Positions 1 to 4,839 of a DNA stretch of 5,037 bases are shown in pieces. A program made the translations under genes and the position numbers. The stretch comes from Pseudomonadota bacterium. GTDB taxonomy: Bacteria > Pseudomonadota > Alphaproteobacteria > Rhizobiales > Xanthobacteraceae. The notes under the pieces are model-generated. The model was not told where the DNA came from. It did no database searches and was given only the letters and a program-made list of their open reading frames with translations. How positions within the stretch are numbered: position 1 is the stretch's first letter; each line of letters opens with the position of its first letter. Location of the stretch: positions 1 to 5,037 of the forward strand of contig JAEYTQ010000617.1 of assembly GCA_023433965.1 (NCBI GenBank). The letters run 5' to 3'.

Positions 1-220
1 CCCAGGTCGGCTCCTGCATGGTCAGCCAGCGGCGATAAGCCTCCAGCCGCCACTGCAGCATCCAGTCGGGCTCGTTCTTCTTCTGCGAGATGAACTTTAC
101 GATCTCTTCCGACAGCCCCTTGGGGGCTTTCTCGGAGTCGATCAGGGTCTCGAACCCATAACGATACTGGTCGACGTCGATGCGCTTCACGCGCTCGACC
201 GTCTCTTGTACGGCTGGCAT
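1..220 (-). CDS. sufB: SufB, Fe-S cluster assembly scaffold (N-terminal part)
   Basis: Only the first 73 codons lie in the window; the gene continues past position 1. The protein begins MPAVQETVERVKRIDVDQYR and runs through a segment with GLSEEIVKFISQKKNEPDWM and LQWRLEAYRRW, the well-known N-terminal signature of SufB. SufB is the core subunit of the cytosolic SufBCD complex, on which Fe-S clusters are assembled using sulfur from a cysteine desulfurase and ATP hydrolysis by SufC. The catalytic core and cluster ligands lie outside the window. The start is fixed by GGAGGA four bases upstream of the ATG. The desulfurase gene ends 113 bases upstream on the same strand, so the two genes form one functional unit, but the gap holds a possible separate promoter and an Irr-like box. 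Identification is secure from the N terminus; the rest of the suf operon is inferred to lie beyond the left edge. Confidence 0.95.
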   Translation of the reverse strand, partial: MPAVQETVERVKRIDVDQYRYGFETLIDSEKAPKGLSEEIVKFISQKKNEPDWMLQWRLEAYRRWLTMQEPTW

Positions 221-224
221 TCCA

Positions 225-230
225 TCCTCC
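225..230 (-). promoter_or_regulatory. Ribosome binding site of sufB
   Basis: The minus strand reads GGAGGA, then four bases, then the sufB ATG. It is the strongest Shine-Dalgarno sequence in the window and decides the sufB start. The short spacing is slightly tight but within the usual range. Confidence 0.8.
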
Positions 231-233
231 GCT

Positions 234-252
234 CGCGGTTTCAAGGACCGCG
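234..252 (-). other. Small hairpin in the sufB leader
   Basis: On the minus strand CGCGGT and ACCGCG form a perfect six-pair stem around a seven-base loop (CCTTGAA). It ends three bases upstream of the GGAGGA ribosome binding site. A GC-only core of this size could fold in the leader RNA and affect access to the binding site, but the stem is short and may be chance in GC-rich DNA. Confidence 0.3.
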
Positions 253-261
253 GTGGATCAA

Positions 262-300
262 ACTCGAACGAGTATTACGATATTTCCCTGCGGAAAGCAC
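262..300 (-). promoter_or_regulatory. Possible sufB promoter region
   Basis: The minus strand has TAATAC at 272-277, a plausible -10. Seventeen bases upstream, at 295-300, is GTGCTT, a poor -35. A short dyad ACTCG-AA-CGAGT (262-273) overlaps the downstream side of the -10. The region lies directly downstream of the Irr-like dyad at 303-320, a layout in which a regulator bound there would sit just upstream of the polymerase. The weak -35 would fit a promoter needing an activator, but it could equally mean there is no promoter here and sufB is read only from further upstream. Confidence 0.25.
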
Positions 301-302
301 GG

Positions 303-320
303 GCTTAGAACCGTTCAAGC
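303..320. promoter_or_regulatory. Irr-box (ICE)-like dyad upstream of sufB
   Basis: The plus strand reads GCTTAGAACCGTTCAAGC. From memory, the iron control element bound by Irr in Bradyrhizobium and relatives is TTTAGAA-N3-TTCTAAA; the left arm here matches six of seven positions and the right arm four of seven. The two arms (GCTTAGAAC and GTTCAAGC) are symmetric except for one missing base. The site lies in the 113-base gap between the desulfurase and sufB, about 83 bases upstream of the sufB ATG. Irr control of suf operons is known in alphaproteobacteria that lack RirA. The degenerate right arm keeps this tentative. Confidence 0.45.
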
Positions 321-333
321 CGTGTTTCATCGC

Positions 334-1473
334 TTAGCCCTTAAGTAGGGTATTACCGAGCTTTCGCCAAGCCTCTAACGCCCTATTGATGTCCTCCGCT
401 GTGGTGGACCAGCCCAGACTAAGGCGCACCACTGCCTGGGCGACCGCGGGATCATGGCCCATGGCGGACAGGACGTGGGACGGCTGGACCTTTCCCGAGG
501 AACAGGCCGATCCGGAAGAGACCGCGATGCCCTCAAGGTCGAAGCCGATCACGGCCGTTTCGGCTTTCAACCCTGGTGAGGTGAAGAGCACGGTATTCGG
601 CAGCCGCGCCACATTATCCGTAAAGACCGTTGCACCTGCAATCGAACGGAGACCATTTTCCAAACGATCTCTGAGGCTTGCCATCCGCCTCGCATCCTCC
701 GGAAGAGCCTGAAGCGCCGCCTTCACCGCGGCCCCGAAGCCGGCGATCCCCGCGACATTCTCGGTTCCGGCGCGCCGGTTGAGCTCCTGCCCCCCGCCCC
801 GCAGCACTGGCTCCAGGCCGCTGATCCCATCGCGCATGACCAGGGCACCGACGCCCTTGGGGCCGCCGATCTTGTGTGCAGAAAAGGTGGCAAGGTCGGC
901 CCCGACCGCATTCATATCAAAGGGGATTTTGCCGAGAGCCTGGATCGCGTCGACATGCAGGAGGCCGCCGGCCTCATGGACGGTGGCTGCGGCCTCGGCG
1001 ACGGGCTGCAGCGCGCCGGTCTCGTTGTTGGCGGCCATGATCGAGACCAACGCCGGGGGGCCGTCCCGTAGCTGGCGCTTCAAATGGTCGAGGTCGACCA
1101 AGCCGCCACGCGTGACCTGGATCAGGCCGATTCTCTCGGCAGGGAACCGGCCGCCGGCCAGCACCGAAGCATGCTCAATGGCGGAGACCAGCAGCCGCTC
1201 GACCGGCCCGCTGGAAGGCCCCCGCAAAGCCGGTGCGAGCGCCAGCGCATTGGCCTCGGTTCCAGCGGAGGTGAAGACGACATTGCGCGCCTGCGCGCCG
1301 ACCGCGGCCGCCAGCGTGGCACGGGCCTCCTCGACCAGCCGTCGCGCCTCCCGCCCCTCGGCGTGGACCGAGGATGGATTACCGATCAGGTCGTAGGCCG
1401 CCAGAATCGCCGCCCGCGCTTCGGGCCGAAGCGGCGTGGTCGCGTTCCAGTCGAGATAGATCCGGGTCGGCAT
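334..1473 (-). CDS. Class I (NifS/IscS-like) cysteine desulfurase
   Basis: The 379-residue protein is a PLP enzyme that takes sulfur from L-cysteine, giving alanine and an enzyme persulfide used for Fe-S cluster assembly. Family signatures are all present: YLDWNATTPLRPEA (6-19), TSAGTEANALA (68-78), EHASV with the PLP-stacking His101, AANNETG (147-153), HVDAIQ with Asp175, SAHKIGGPKG with the PLP-binding Lys201, GGGQE and RRAGTEN (226-239), and SSGSACSSG with the catalytic Cys324. That motif points to the NifS/IscS class rather than SufS. Length is slightly below IscS (about 400). The ATG at 1473 is chosen because the protein then begins MPTRIYLDWNATTP, as homologues do. An in-frame GTG at 1539 would add 22 residues that look unrelated to the family. 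No clear ribosome binding site precedes the ATG; an AT-rich palindrome does. Its place upstream of sufB says it is the sulfur donor for the Suf scaffold. Confidence 0.95.
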   Translation of the reverse strand: MPTRIYLDWNATTPLRPEARAAILAAYDLIGNPSSVHAEGREARRLVEEARATLAAAVGAQARNVVFTSAGTEANALALAPALRGPSSGPVERLLVSAIEHASVLAGGRFPAERIGLIQVTRGGLVDLDHLKRQLRDGPPALVSIMAANNETGALQPVAEAAATVHEAGGLLHVDAIQALGKIPFDMNAVGADLATFSAHKIGGPKGVGALVMRDGISGLEPVLRGGGQELNRRAGTENVAGIAGFGAAVKAALQALPEDARRMASLRDRLENGLRSIAGATVFTDNVARLPNTVLFTSPGLKAETAVIGFDLEGIAVSSGSACSSGKVQPSHVLSAMGHDPAVAQAVVRLSLGWSTTAEDINRALEAWRKLGNTLLKG

Positions 1474-1476
1474 CGG

Positions 1477-1488
1477 GTAATATATTAC
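1477..1488. repeat. Perfect AT-rich palindrome at the desulfurase start
   Basis: GTAATATATTAC is a perfect 12-base palindrome ending three bases upstream of the desulfurase ATG. It occupies the place where a ribosome binding site would be expected and is much more AT-rich than its surroundings. It could be a -10 element of a leaderless transcript or an operator. No acceptable -35 lies 16-18 bases upstream. Confidence 0.4.
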
Positions 1489-1595
1489 TTCGCTACAGAC
1501 AGCATGCGCGCCGCCCCGACATGGGCTCCGGGCACGCACTTGGCAACCCGATTCCGAGCAGCGCCGGCGATGACGCCATCATGACAGGCTAACGC

Positions 1596-1621
1596 CTTGA
1601 ACCCATTGGCTGATGTTCAAG
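1596..1621. repeat. Inverted repeat CTTGAAC-N12-GTTCAAG
   Basis: Two perfect seven-base arms (1596-1602 and 1615-1621) are separated by 12 bases in the divergent intergenic region. The arm-to-arm centre spacing is 19 bases, close to two DNA turns, so a dimeric regulator could read both arms on one face. The arm GTTCAAG also occurs in the Irr-like dyad upstream of sufB (314-319 region). Function unknown. Confidence 0.3.
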
Positions 1622-1806
1622 ATGCTTGCTTTTTGACCCTCAGCCTATGCTAGAACCCGCACCGTCAAGTCACCGCGCTGTCAGCGCATCACCGCAAGGC
1701 GCGCCTTCTCACCCTTCCTTCGCGCTCTCATCGGCTCGCGTCGATGAAGCCATAATCGGTTGATTGCCGAGGAACCTCGCTCCAGCACATCAATCAAGAG
1801 ACACCA

Positions 1807-2454
1807 ATGCCCGAAGTCATTTTCACCGGCCCTGCGGGCCGCCTCGAAGGCCGTTACCACCCGGCCAAGCAGAAGAACGCGCCCATCGCGATGATCCTGC
1901 ATCCGCATCCGCAGTTCCACGGCACGATGAACCACCAGATCGTGTACCAGTGCTACTACGCCTTCGCGCATCGCGGCTTCTCGGTGCTGCGCTTCAATTT
2001 CCGCGGCGTCGGCCGCAGCCAGGGCTCGTTCGACCACGGCACCGGCGAATTGTCGGATGCGGCCGCCGCGCTGGACTGGGCCCAGACCATCAATCCCGAA
2101 GCGCGCGCCTGCTGGGTCGCCGGCTTCTCCTTCGGCGCCTGGATCGGCATGCAGCTCTTGATGCGCCGCCCCGAGGTCGAGGGTTTCATCTCGATCGCGC
2201 CGCCCGCCAACCTCTACGACTTCTCGTTCCTCGCGCCCTGCCCGTCGTCGGGCCTGATCGTGCATGGCGAGAAGGACGCGGTGGTGCCGCCCAAGGACGT
2301 CAACACCCTGGTCGAGAAGCTGAAGACGCAGAAAGGCATCGTGATCGACCAGCAGATCATCCCCGGCGCCAATCATTTCTTCGACGCCAAGCTCGAGCCG
2401 CTGATGGAAACCATCACGGCCTATCTGGACATGCGGCTGGCGAACGTCCGCTGA
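1807..2454 (+). CDS. Small alpha/beta hydrolase, COG2945-like
   Basis: The 215-residue protein is a compact serine hydrolase with no signal peptide or membrane segment, so cytosolic. The likely catalytic triad is Ser108 in the nucleophile elbow GFSFG, Asp157 in HGEKDAVVP and His190 in PGANHFF. HPHPQFHG (32-39) is the conserved N-terminal strand-loop that carries the oxyanion region in this group, followed by GFSVLRFNFRGVGRSQG (57-73). The ATG at 1807 has a weak GAGA ribosome binding site seven bases upstream. The substrate is not known from the sequence; members are usually called esterase-like or dienelactone-hydrolase-like. I recall it beside the suf desulfurase in other alphaproteobacteria, hinting at a link with Fe-S metabolism, but here it is divergent from suf with its own start region. 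It is convergent with the SMR gene, 9 bases away. Confidence 0.88.
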   Translation: MPEVIFTGPAGRLEGRYHPAKQKNAPIAMILHPHPQFHGTMNHQIVYQCYYAFAHRGFSVLRFNFRGVGRSQGSFDHGTGELSDAAAALDWAQTINPEARACWVAGFSFGAWIGMQLLMRRPEVEGFISIAPPANLYDFSFLAPCPSSGLIVHGEKDAVVPPKDVNTLVEKLKTQKGIVIDQQIIPGANHFFDAKLEPLMETITAYLDMRLANVR

Positions 2455-2460
2455 AGGTGC

Positions 2461-2480
2461 CGTTCAAGCCAGCTTGAGCG
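2461..2480. terminator. Hairpin across the convergent gene ends
   Basis: CGTTCAAGC-CA-GCTTGAGCG has nine-base arms with a single T/G mismatch, which is a wobble pair in the plus-strand RNA. It begins seven bases after the hydrolase stop and covers the last codons and stop of the SMR gene. It could end transcription from the left. No U-tract follows on either side, so it is not a canonical intrinsic terminator; the hairpin could instead protect the 3' end of the RNA. Confidence 0.35.
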
Positions 2481-2787
2481 CAACGATCCCCGTCAAGACG
2501 AGCGCGATGCCCGCAAGCTTCATCGCGCTCAGGGTCTCGCCGAACAGCACGACGCCCATGACGAACGTGCCGGCAGCGCCAATGCCGGTCCACACCGAAT
2601 AGGCGACGCCGACCTCGAGCACCTTCAAGGCGCGTCCCAGCAGGACAACGAAGGCAGCGAGCAGCACGAGCGAGGCGATGCTCCAGCCGGGGCGCGTGTA
2701 GCCTTCCGCATATTTCATCGCGATCGCCCAGCCGACATCCAGCAGCCCTGCGATTACGAGCATGGCCCAAGCCAATGACGACGACAT
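2464..2787 (-). CDS. sugE: SMR-family transporter, SugE/Gdx type
   Basis: The 107-residue protein has four hydrophobic helices (about 5-24, 34-52, 60-82, 88-106), the size and layout of small multidrug resistance exporters, which work as dual-topology dimers in the inner membrane by proton exchange. MLVIAGLLDVGWAIAMKYAEG (first 17 residues from 9) and VGVAYSVWTGIGAAG (59-73) place it with SugE/Gdx, whose best-known members export guanidinium. Recalled key residues are conserved at Gly14, Trp20, Tyr63 and Trp66. However, the essential membrane Glu (Glu13 of SugE) is Asp17 here, and the position of Ser42 holds Phe46, so the substrate cannot be assumed to be guanidinium. No guanidine riboswitch is seen upstream. 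The ATG at 2787 follows the GST stop by 10 bases, so the two are probably one operon. A longer reading from further upstream would overlap GST and adds non-membrane sequence. Confidence 0.88.
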   Translation of the reverse strand: MSSSLAWAMLVIAGLLDVGWAIAMKYAEGYTRPGWSIASLVLLAAFVVLLGRALKVLEVGVAYSVWTGIGAAGTFVMGVVLFGETLSAMKLAGIALVLTGIVALKLA

Positions 2788-2797
2788 CGGCGTGCGC

Positions 2798-3475
2798 TCA
2801 CGCCGCGAGCTTGAGCAGATGCGCGTCGTGGCGGACGAGAAAGCCCCGTAGCAATTGCGGATAGTCTTCGCCGACCGCGGTGCGAACGCTCGGGCGTTTC
2901 GCAAGCTCGGCGCGCCAGGCGCGGACCTTCGGCACATCGCGGAAGATGCCGAGTTCGGTCACCTCGTCGAACACATCGAAGTAGCGGAAGATCGGCGCGA
3001 ACACCGCATCGACCAGACTAAACGCATCGCCGCCGAAGAACGGGCCTGCGCCGAGCGCGGATTCGACGCGCGCGAATTTCGCGACCAGCGCCAGCCGCTT
3101 GCTTTCGAACGTCGCGGGATCGGTGGTCGTTTCCAAGCCCCAGAGATCGCCGAGGATCGCTGAGCCGAACTCCATCCAGGCGCGGTGCTCGGCGCGCGCC
3201 AACGGATCCGCGGGATGCAGCTTCGCGCCGCCTTGCGTCTCCTCGATGTACTCGCAGATCACGTTGCTCTCGAACAGCGCGACCTCGCCCTTCTCCGTCA
3301 TCACCACCAGCACCGGCACCTTGCCGAGCGGCGACAGTTTCAAGAACCAGTCGGGCTTGTCGGCGAGATCGATGTCAATCCGCTCGAACGGCACGCCCTT
3401 CTCCTTCAGCGCGATCACGGCGCGCTGCACGTAGGGGCAAAGCTTGTGGCTGATCAGTTTGAGAGAAGCAGTCAT
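2798..3475 (-). CDS. Glutathione S-transferase family protein
   Basis: The 225-residue cytosolic protein has the two GST domains. The N-terminal thioredoxin fold (about 4-80) carries LISHKLCPYVQRA, with Cys13-Pro14-Tyr15 at the active-site position, the cis-proline in GKVPVL (Pro54) and the glutathione-binding Glu69-Ser70 in LFESNVICEYIEE. The helical C-terminal domain has the folding motif FSLVDAVFAP (152-161) with Ser153 and Asp156. A Cys rather than Ser or Tyr, with this CPY context, suggests an omega- or DHAR-like enzyme doing thiol transfer or deglutathionylation instead of classic conjugation; the substrate is unknown. The ATG at 3475 begins MTASLKLISHKLCPY as expected; an in-frame start at 3544 would lie inside the promoter. 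No clear ribosome binding site was seen. It leads a probable two-gene unit with the SMR transporter and is controlled from the repeat-rich promoter just upstream. Confidence 0.92.
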   Translation of the reverse strand: MTASLKLISHKLCPYVQRAVIALKEKGVPFERIDIDLADKPDWFLKLSPLGKVPVLVVMTEKGEVALFESNVICEYIEETQGGAKLHPADPLARAEHRAWMEFGSAILGDLWGLETTTDPATFESKRLALVAKFARVESALGAGPFFGGDAFSLVDAVFAPIFRYFDVFDEVTELGIFRDVPKVRAWRAELAKRPSVRTAVGEDYPQLLRGFLVRHDAHLLKLAA

Positions 3476-3509
3476 GGCGGCGACCCCGGAGGTTAATGCA
3501 ACTGCATCC

Positions 3510-3538
3510 AGATAGATGCCTCTGCATTGATCTGTCAA
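3510..3538 (-). promoter_or_regulatory. Promoter of the GST-SMR unit
   Basis: On the minus strand TTGACA (3533-3538), a perfect sigma-70-type -35, is followed by exactly 17 bases and CTATCT (3510-3515), a good alphaproteobacterial -10. The transcript would start near 3503, giving a leader of about 28 bases before the GST ATG at 3475. It lies in the 96-base gap after the anmK stop, so the GST gene need not depend on anmK transcription. It is the most convincing promoter in the window. Confidence 0.75.
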
Positions 3539-3548
3539 GATCAATGCA
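3523..3548. repeat. Perfect 26-base inverted repeat centred on the -35 box
   Basis: Arms TGCATTGATCT (3523-3533) and AGATCAATGCA (3538-3548) are perfect complements of 11 bases around a four-base centre (GTCA). The -35 hexamer of the GST promoter lies across the centre. The outer TGCAT/ATGCA ends belong to the second and third operator copies, so the long dyad partly reflects those copies facing each other, but the inner TGATCT/AGATCA match is extra. Confidence 0.7.
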
Positions 3549-3571
3549 TCTGCATCAACCGCGTGTGGTTA

Positions 3572-4675
3572 TCACGGCCTGGCAATCACCCCGCCGGTCA
3601 TCGGCATCGGCACGCCGGTGGTCGCGGGATAGGACAGCGGCAGGCCTTTCATGCCGCGCACCGCGAGGAAGCCGAAGGCCTGCGCTTCGATGGCGTCGGA
3701 GGCCCAGCCGAGCGTCTCGGCCGCTTCGACGGTGGCCGAACCCACCCGTTCCCGCAGCATCCGCAGCATGGTGAGGTTGCGGGCGCCGCCGCCGCACACG
3801 ATCCAGCTGCGGGGCCGGCGCGGCAACAGCGGAATGACGCGCGCGATCGCCGCCGCGGTGAAGGCGGTCAGGGTCGCCGCGCCGTCAGCCGGCTCGATAT
3901 CGCCGAGCTTGAGCGCGGCGAAATCATTGCGGTCGAGCGATTTCGGCGGCGGCAGCGCGAAGAAGGGCAGCTCCAGCGCCCGCGCGATCCAGGCCTCATC
4001 GACCTTGCCGAGCGCTGCGAACTTGCCTTCCGCGTCGAACGCCTGATTCATGGTGCGGTACATGAAATCGTCGAGCAGCGCGTTGCCGGGCCCGGTGTCG
4101 CAGGCGATCAAGGTCTCGTTGCCGTCGATATAGGTAATGTTGGAGACGCCGCCGATATTGACCACGACGATCGGCCCCTCGCGTTGCAGCGAATGGGCCA
4201 GCGCGCGGTGGAAGACCGGCACGAGCGGCGCGCCCTGCCCGCCCGCATCGACGTCGGCGGCACGAAAATCGTACATCACAGGGACATGGATGGTCCTGGC
4301 CAGCGCCGGTGCGTCGCCGATCTGCACCGTCAGCCGCTTCTCGGGCCGGTGCAGCACGGTCTGGCCATGGAAGCCGACGATGTCGATATCCTCGGGCCTC
4401 AGGCGATTCTGGGCGAGGTAGGCCGCGACCGCCTCGGCATGAGCCTGCGTCACCGCTCGCTCGGCATCGGCCAGAATGCCCGGCCGGGCAGCGCGCTCCG
4501 AAAGATGCACGGCCTCGCTCAAGGCCCGGCGCAGCAGGTCGCGCTCGGCCGGGCTGTAGGGCCGGTAACCAGACGGCCCGAACGCCTTCACCTGCTTCCC
4601 ATCGGTCTCGATCAGCGCGACATCCACCCCGTCCAGCGAGGTGCCGCTCATCAAGCCCAGTGCCGTTAACATCAT
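3572..4675 (-). CDS. anmK: Anhydro-N-acetylmuramic acid kinase
   Basis: The 367-residue protein phosphorylates and hydrates 1,6-anhydro-N-acetylmuramic acid to MurNAc-6-phosphate with ATP, a cytosolic step of cell-wall recycling; E. coli AnmK is nearly the same length. It has the ASKHA-fold family motifs GLMSGTSLDGVD (7-18), GFHGQT (101-106), DVDAGGQGAPLVP (141-153, the stretch that from memory carries the catalytic Asp), NIGGVSNIT (173-181), DTGPGN (193-198) and CGGGARN (294-300), plus the conserved tail around 347-362. Two ATGs stand in tandem at 4675 and 4672. The first is preferred because GAGGA (4685-4689) lies nine bases upstream of it. An upstream in-frame GTG at 4732 would add 19 residues unlike the family. 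It is divergent from tyrS, and the GST gene follows on the same strand after 96 bases with its own promoter. Confidence 0.96.
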   Translation of the reverse strand: MMLTALGLMSGTSLDGVDVALIETDGKQVKAFGPSGYRPYSPAERDLLRRALSEAVHLSERAARPGILADAERAVTQAHAEAVAAYLAQNRLRPEDIDIVGFHGQTVLHRPEKRLTVQIGDAPALARTIHVPVMYDFRAADVDAGGQGAPLVPVFHRALAHSLQREGPIVVVNIGGVSNITYIDGNETLIACDTGPGNALLDDFMYRTMNQAFDAEGKFAALGKVDEAWIARALELPFFALPPPKSLDRNDFAALKLGDIEPADGAATLTAFTAAAIARVIPLLPRRPRSWIVCGGGARNLTMLRMLRERVGSATVEAAETLGWASDAIEAQAFGFLAVRGMKGLPLSYPATTGVPMPMTGGVIARP

Positions 4676-4839
4676 GGACCAGCGTCCTCGAAAGACCCGC
4701 CCCGGCATGGCGATCTTGTGCCGGAGGGACACATCTTATAATGCCACAGCGCCAAGTGGCGGGCGGCCATCGGGTTCCCACGCAAGACCTTAAATTGCCC
4801 CCGAAACAGTAAACCAAGAATTGTTGGGCGTGCCGACAG
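4676..4839. promoter_or_regulatory. Divergent intergenic region anmK-tyrS
   Basis: These 164 bases must hold the outward promoters of anmK and tyrS. On the minus strand TATAAG (4735-4740) is a fair -10 for anmK but lacks a good -35. On the plus strand TAAATT (4791-4796) is a possible -10 for tyrS, again without a clear -35. A short dyad GCCAC-N8-GTGGC spans 4743-4760. No T-box-like leader or other RNA element was recognised. Confidence 0.35.

Larger units (their letters stand above)
1474..1806. promoter_or_regulatory. Divergent intergenic region between desulfurase and hydrolase genes
   Basis: These 333 bases hold no convincing gene or structural RNA. They must contain the outward promoters of the desulfurase (minus) and the alpha/beta hydrolase (plus). 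On the plus strand CTATGCTAGAAC (1645-1656) looks like an extended -10, but the only TTGACC nearby (1633-1638) is too close to serve as its -35; TTGCTT at 1626-1631 is a weak alternative. On the minus strand no good -35/-10 pair was found. Dyads within it are CTTGAAC-N12-GTTCAAG (1596-1621), GCGCTG-T-CAGCGC (1675-1687) and GTAATATATTAC (1477-1488). A half Irr-box-like GCTAGAAC (1649-1656) lacks a matching right arm. Confidence 0.5.
3496..3555. repeat. Three-copy operator array ATGCNNCTGCAT
   Basis: The plus strand holds ATGCAACTGCAT (3496-3507), ATGCCTCTGCAT (3516-3527) and ATGCATCTGCAT (3544-3555). The first and third are perfect dyads ATGCA-N2-TGCAT; the second has one arm mismatch. The first and third also match over 13 of 14 bases when one flanking base on each side is included. 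They sit over the expected transcription start, inside the -35/-10 spacer and just upstream of the -35, with centre spacings of 20 and 28 bases. This is typical of a repressor array. The regulator is not encoded in the window and I do not recognise the motif. Confidence 0.65.

Noticed and set aside
1474..1539. Extended N terminus of the desulfurase from a GTG at 1539
   Set aside because: The 22 extra residues do not resemble the family, which begins close to the YLDWNATTP strand. The lack of a ribosome binding site at 1473 leaves some doubt.
1633..1656. TTGACC with TATGCT as a standard promoter for the hydrolase
   Set aside because: The two hexamers are only seven bases apart, so they cannot pair as -35 and -10. 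A different -35 or start point would be needed.
1649..1656. Second Irr-box candidate (GCTAGAAC) in the divergent region
   Set aside because: Only one arm matches; the downstream bases do not form the second half of the dyad.
1681..2376. Minus-strand open frame of 231 codons antisense to the hydrolase
   Set aside because: The plus-strand hydrolase has an intact triad and family motifs; the antisense frame has none and is a coding shadow.
2788..3000. Guanidine riboswitch upstream of the SMR gene
   Set aside because: The SMR gene follows the GST stop by 10 bases, leaving no leader, and no riboswitch-like element was seen in front of GST either.
3527..4669. Long plus-strand open frame of 380 codons
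   Set aside because: It lies antisense to anmK, whose motifs are unmistakable. The translation is rich in Arg, Gly and His without any recognisable domain, as expected for an antisense frame in GC-rich DNA.
4743..4760. GCCAC-N8-GTGGC dyad between anmK and tyrS
   Set aside because: Five-base arms are expected by chance at this GC content and no promoter is clearly aligned with them.
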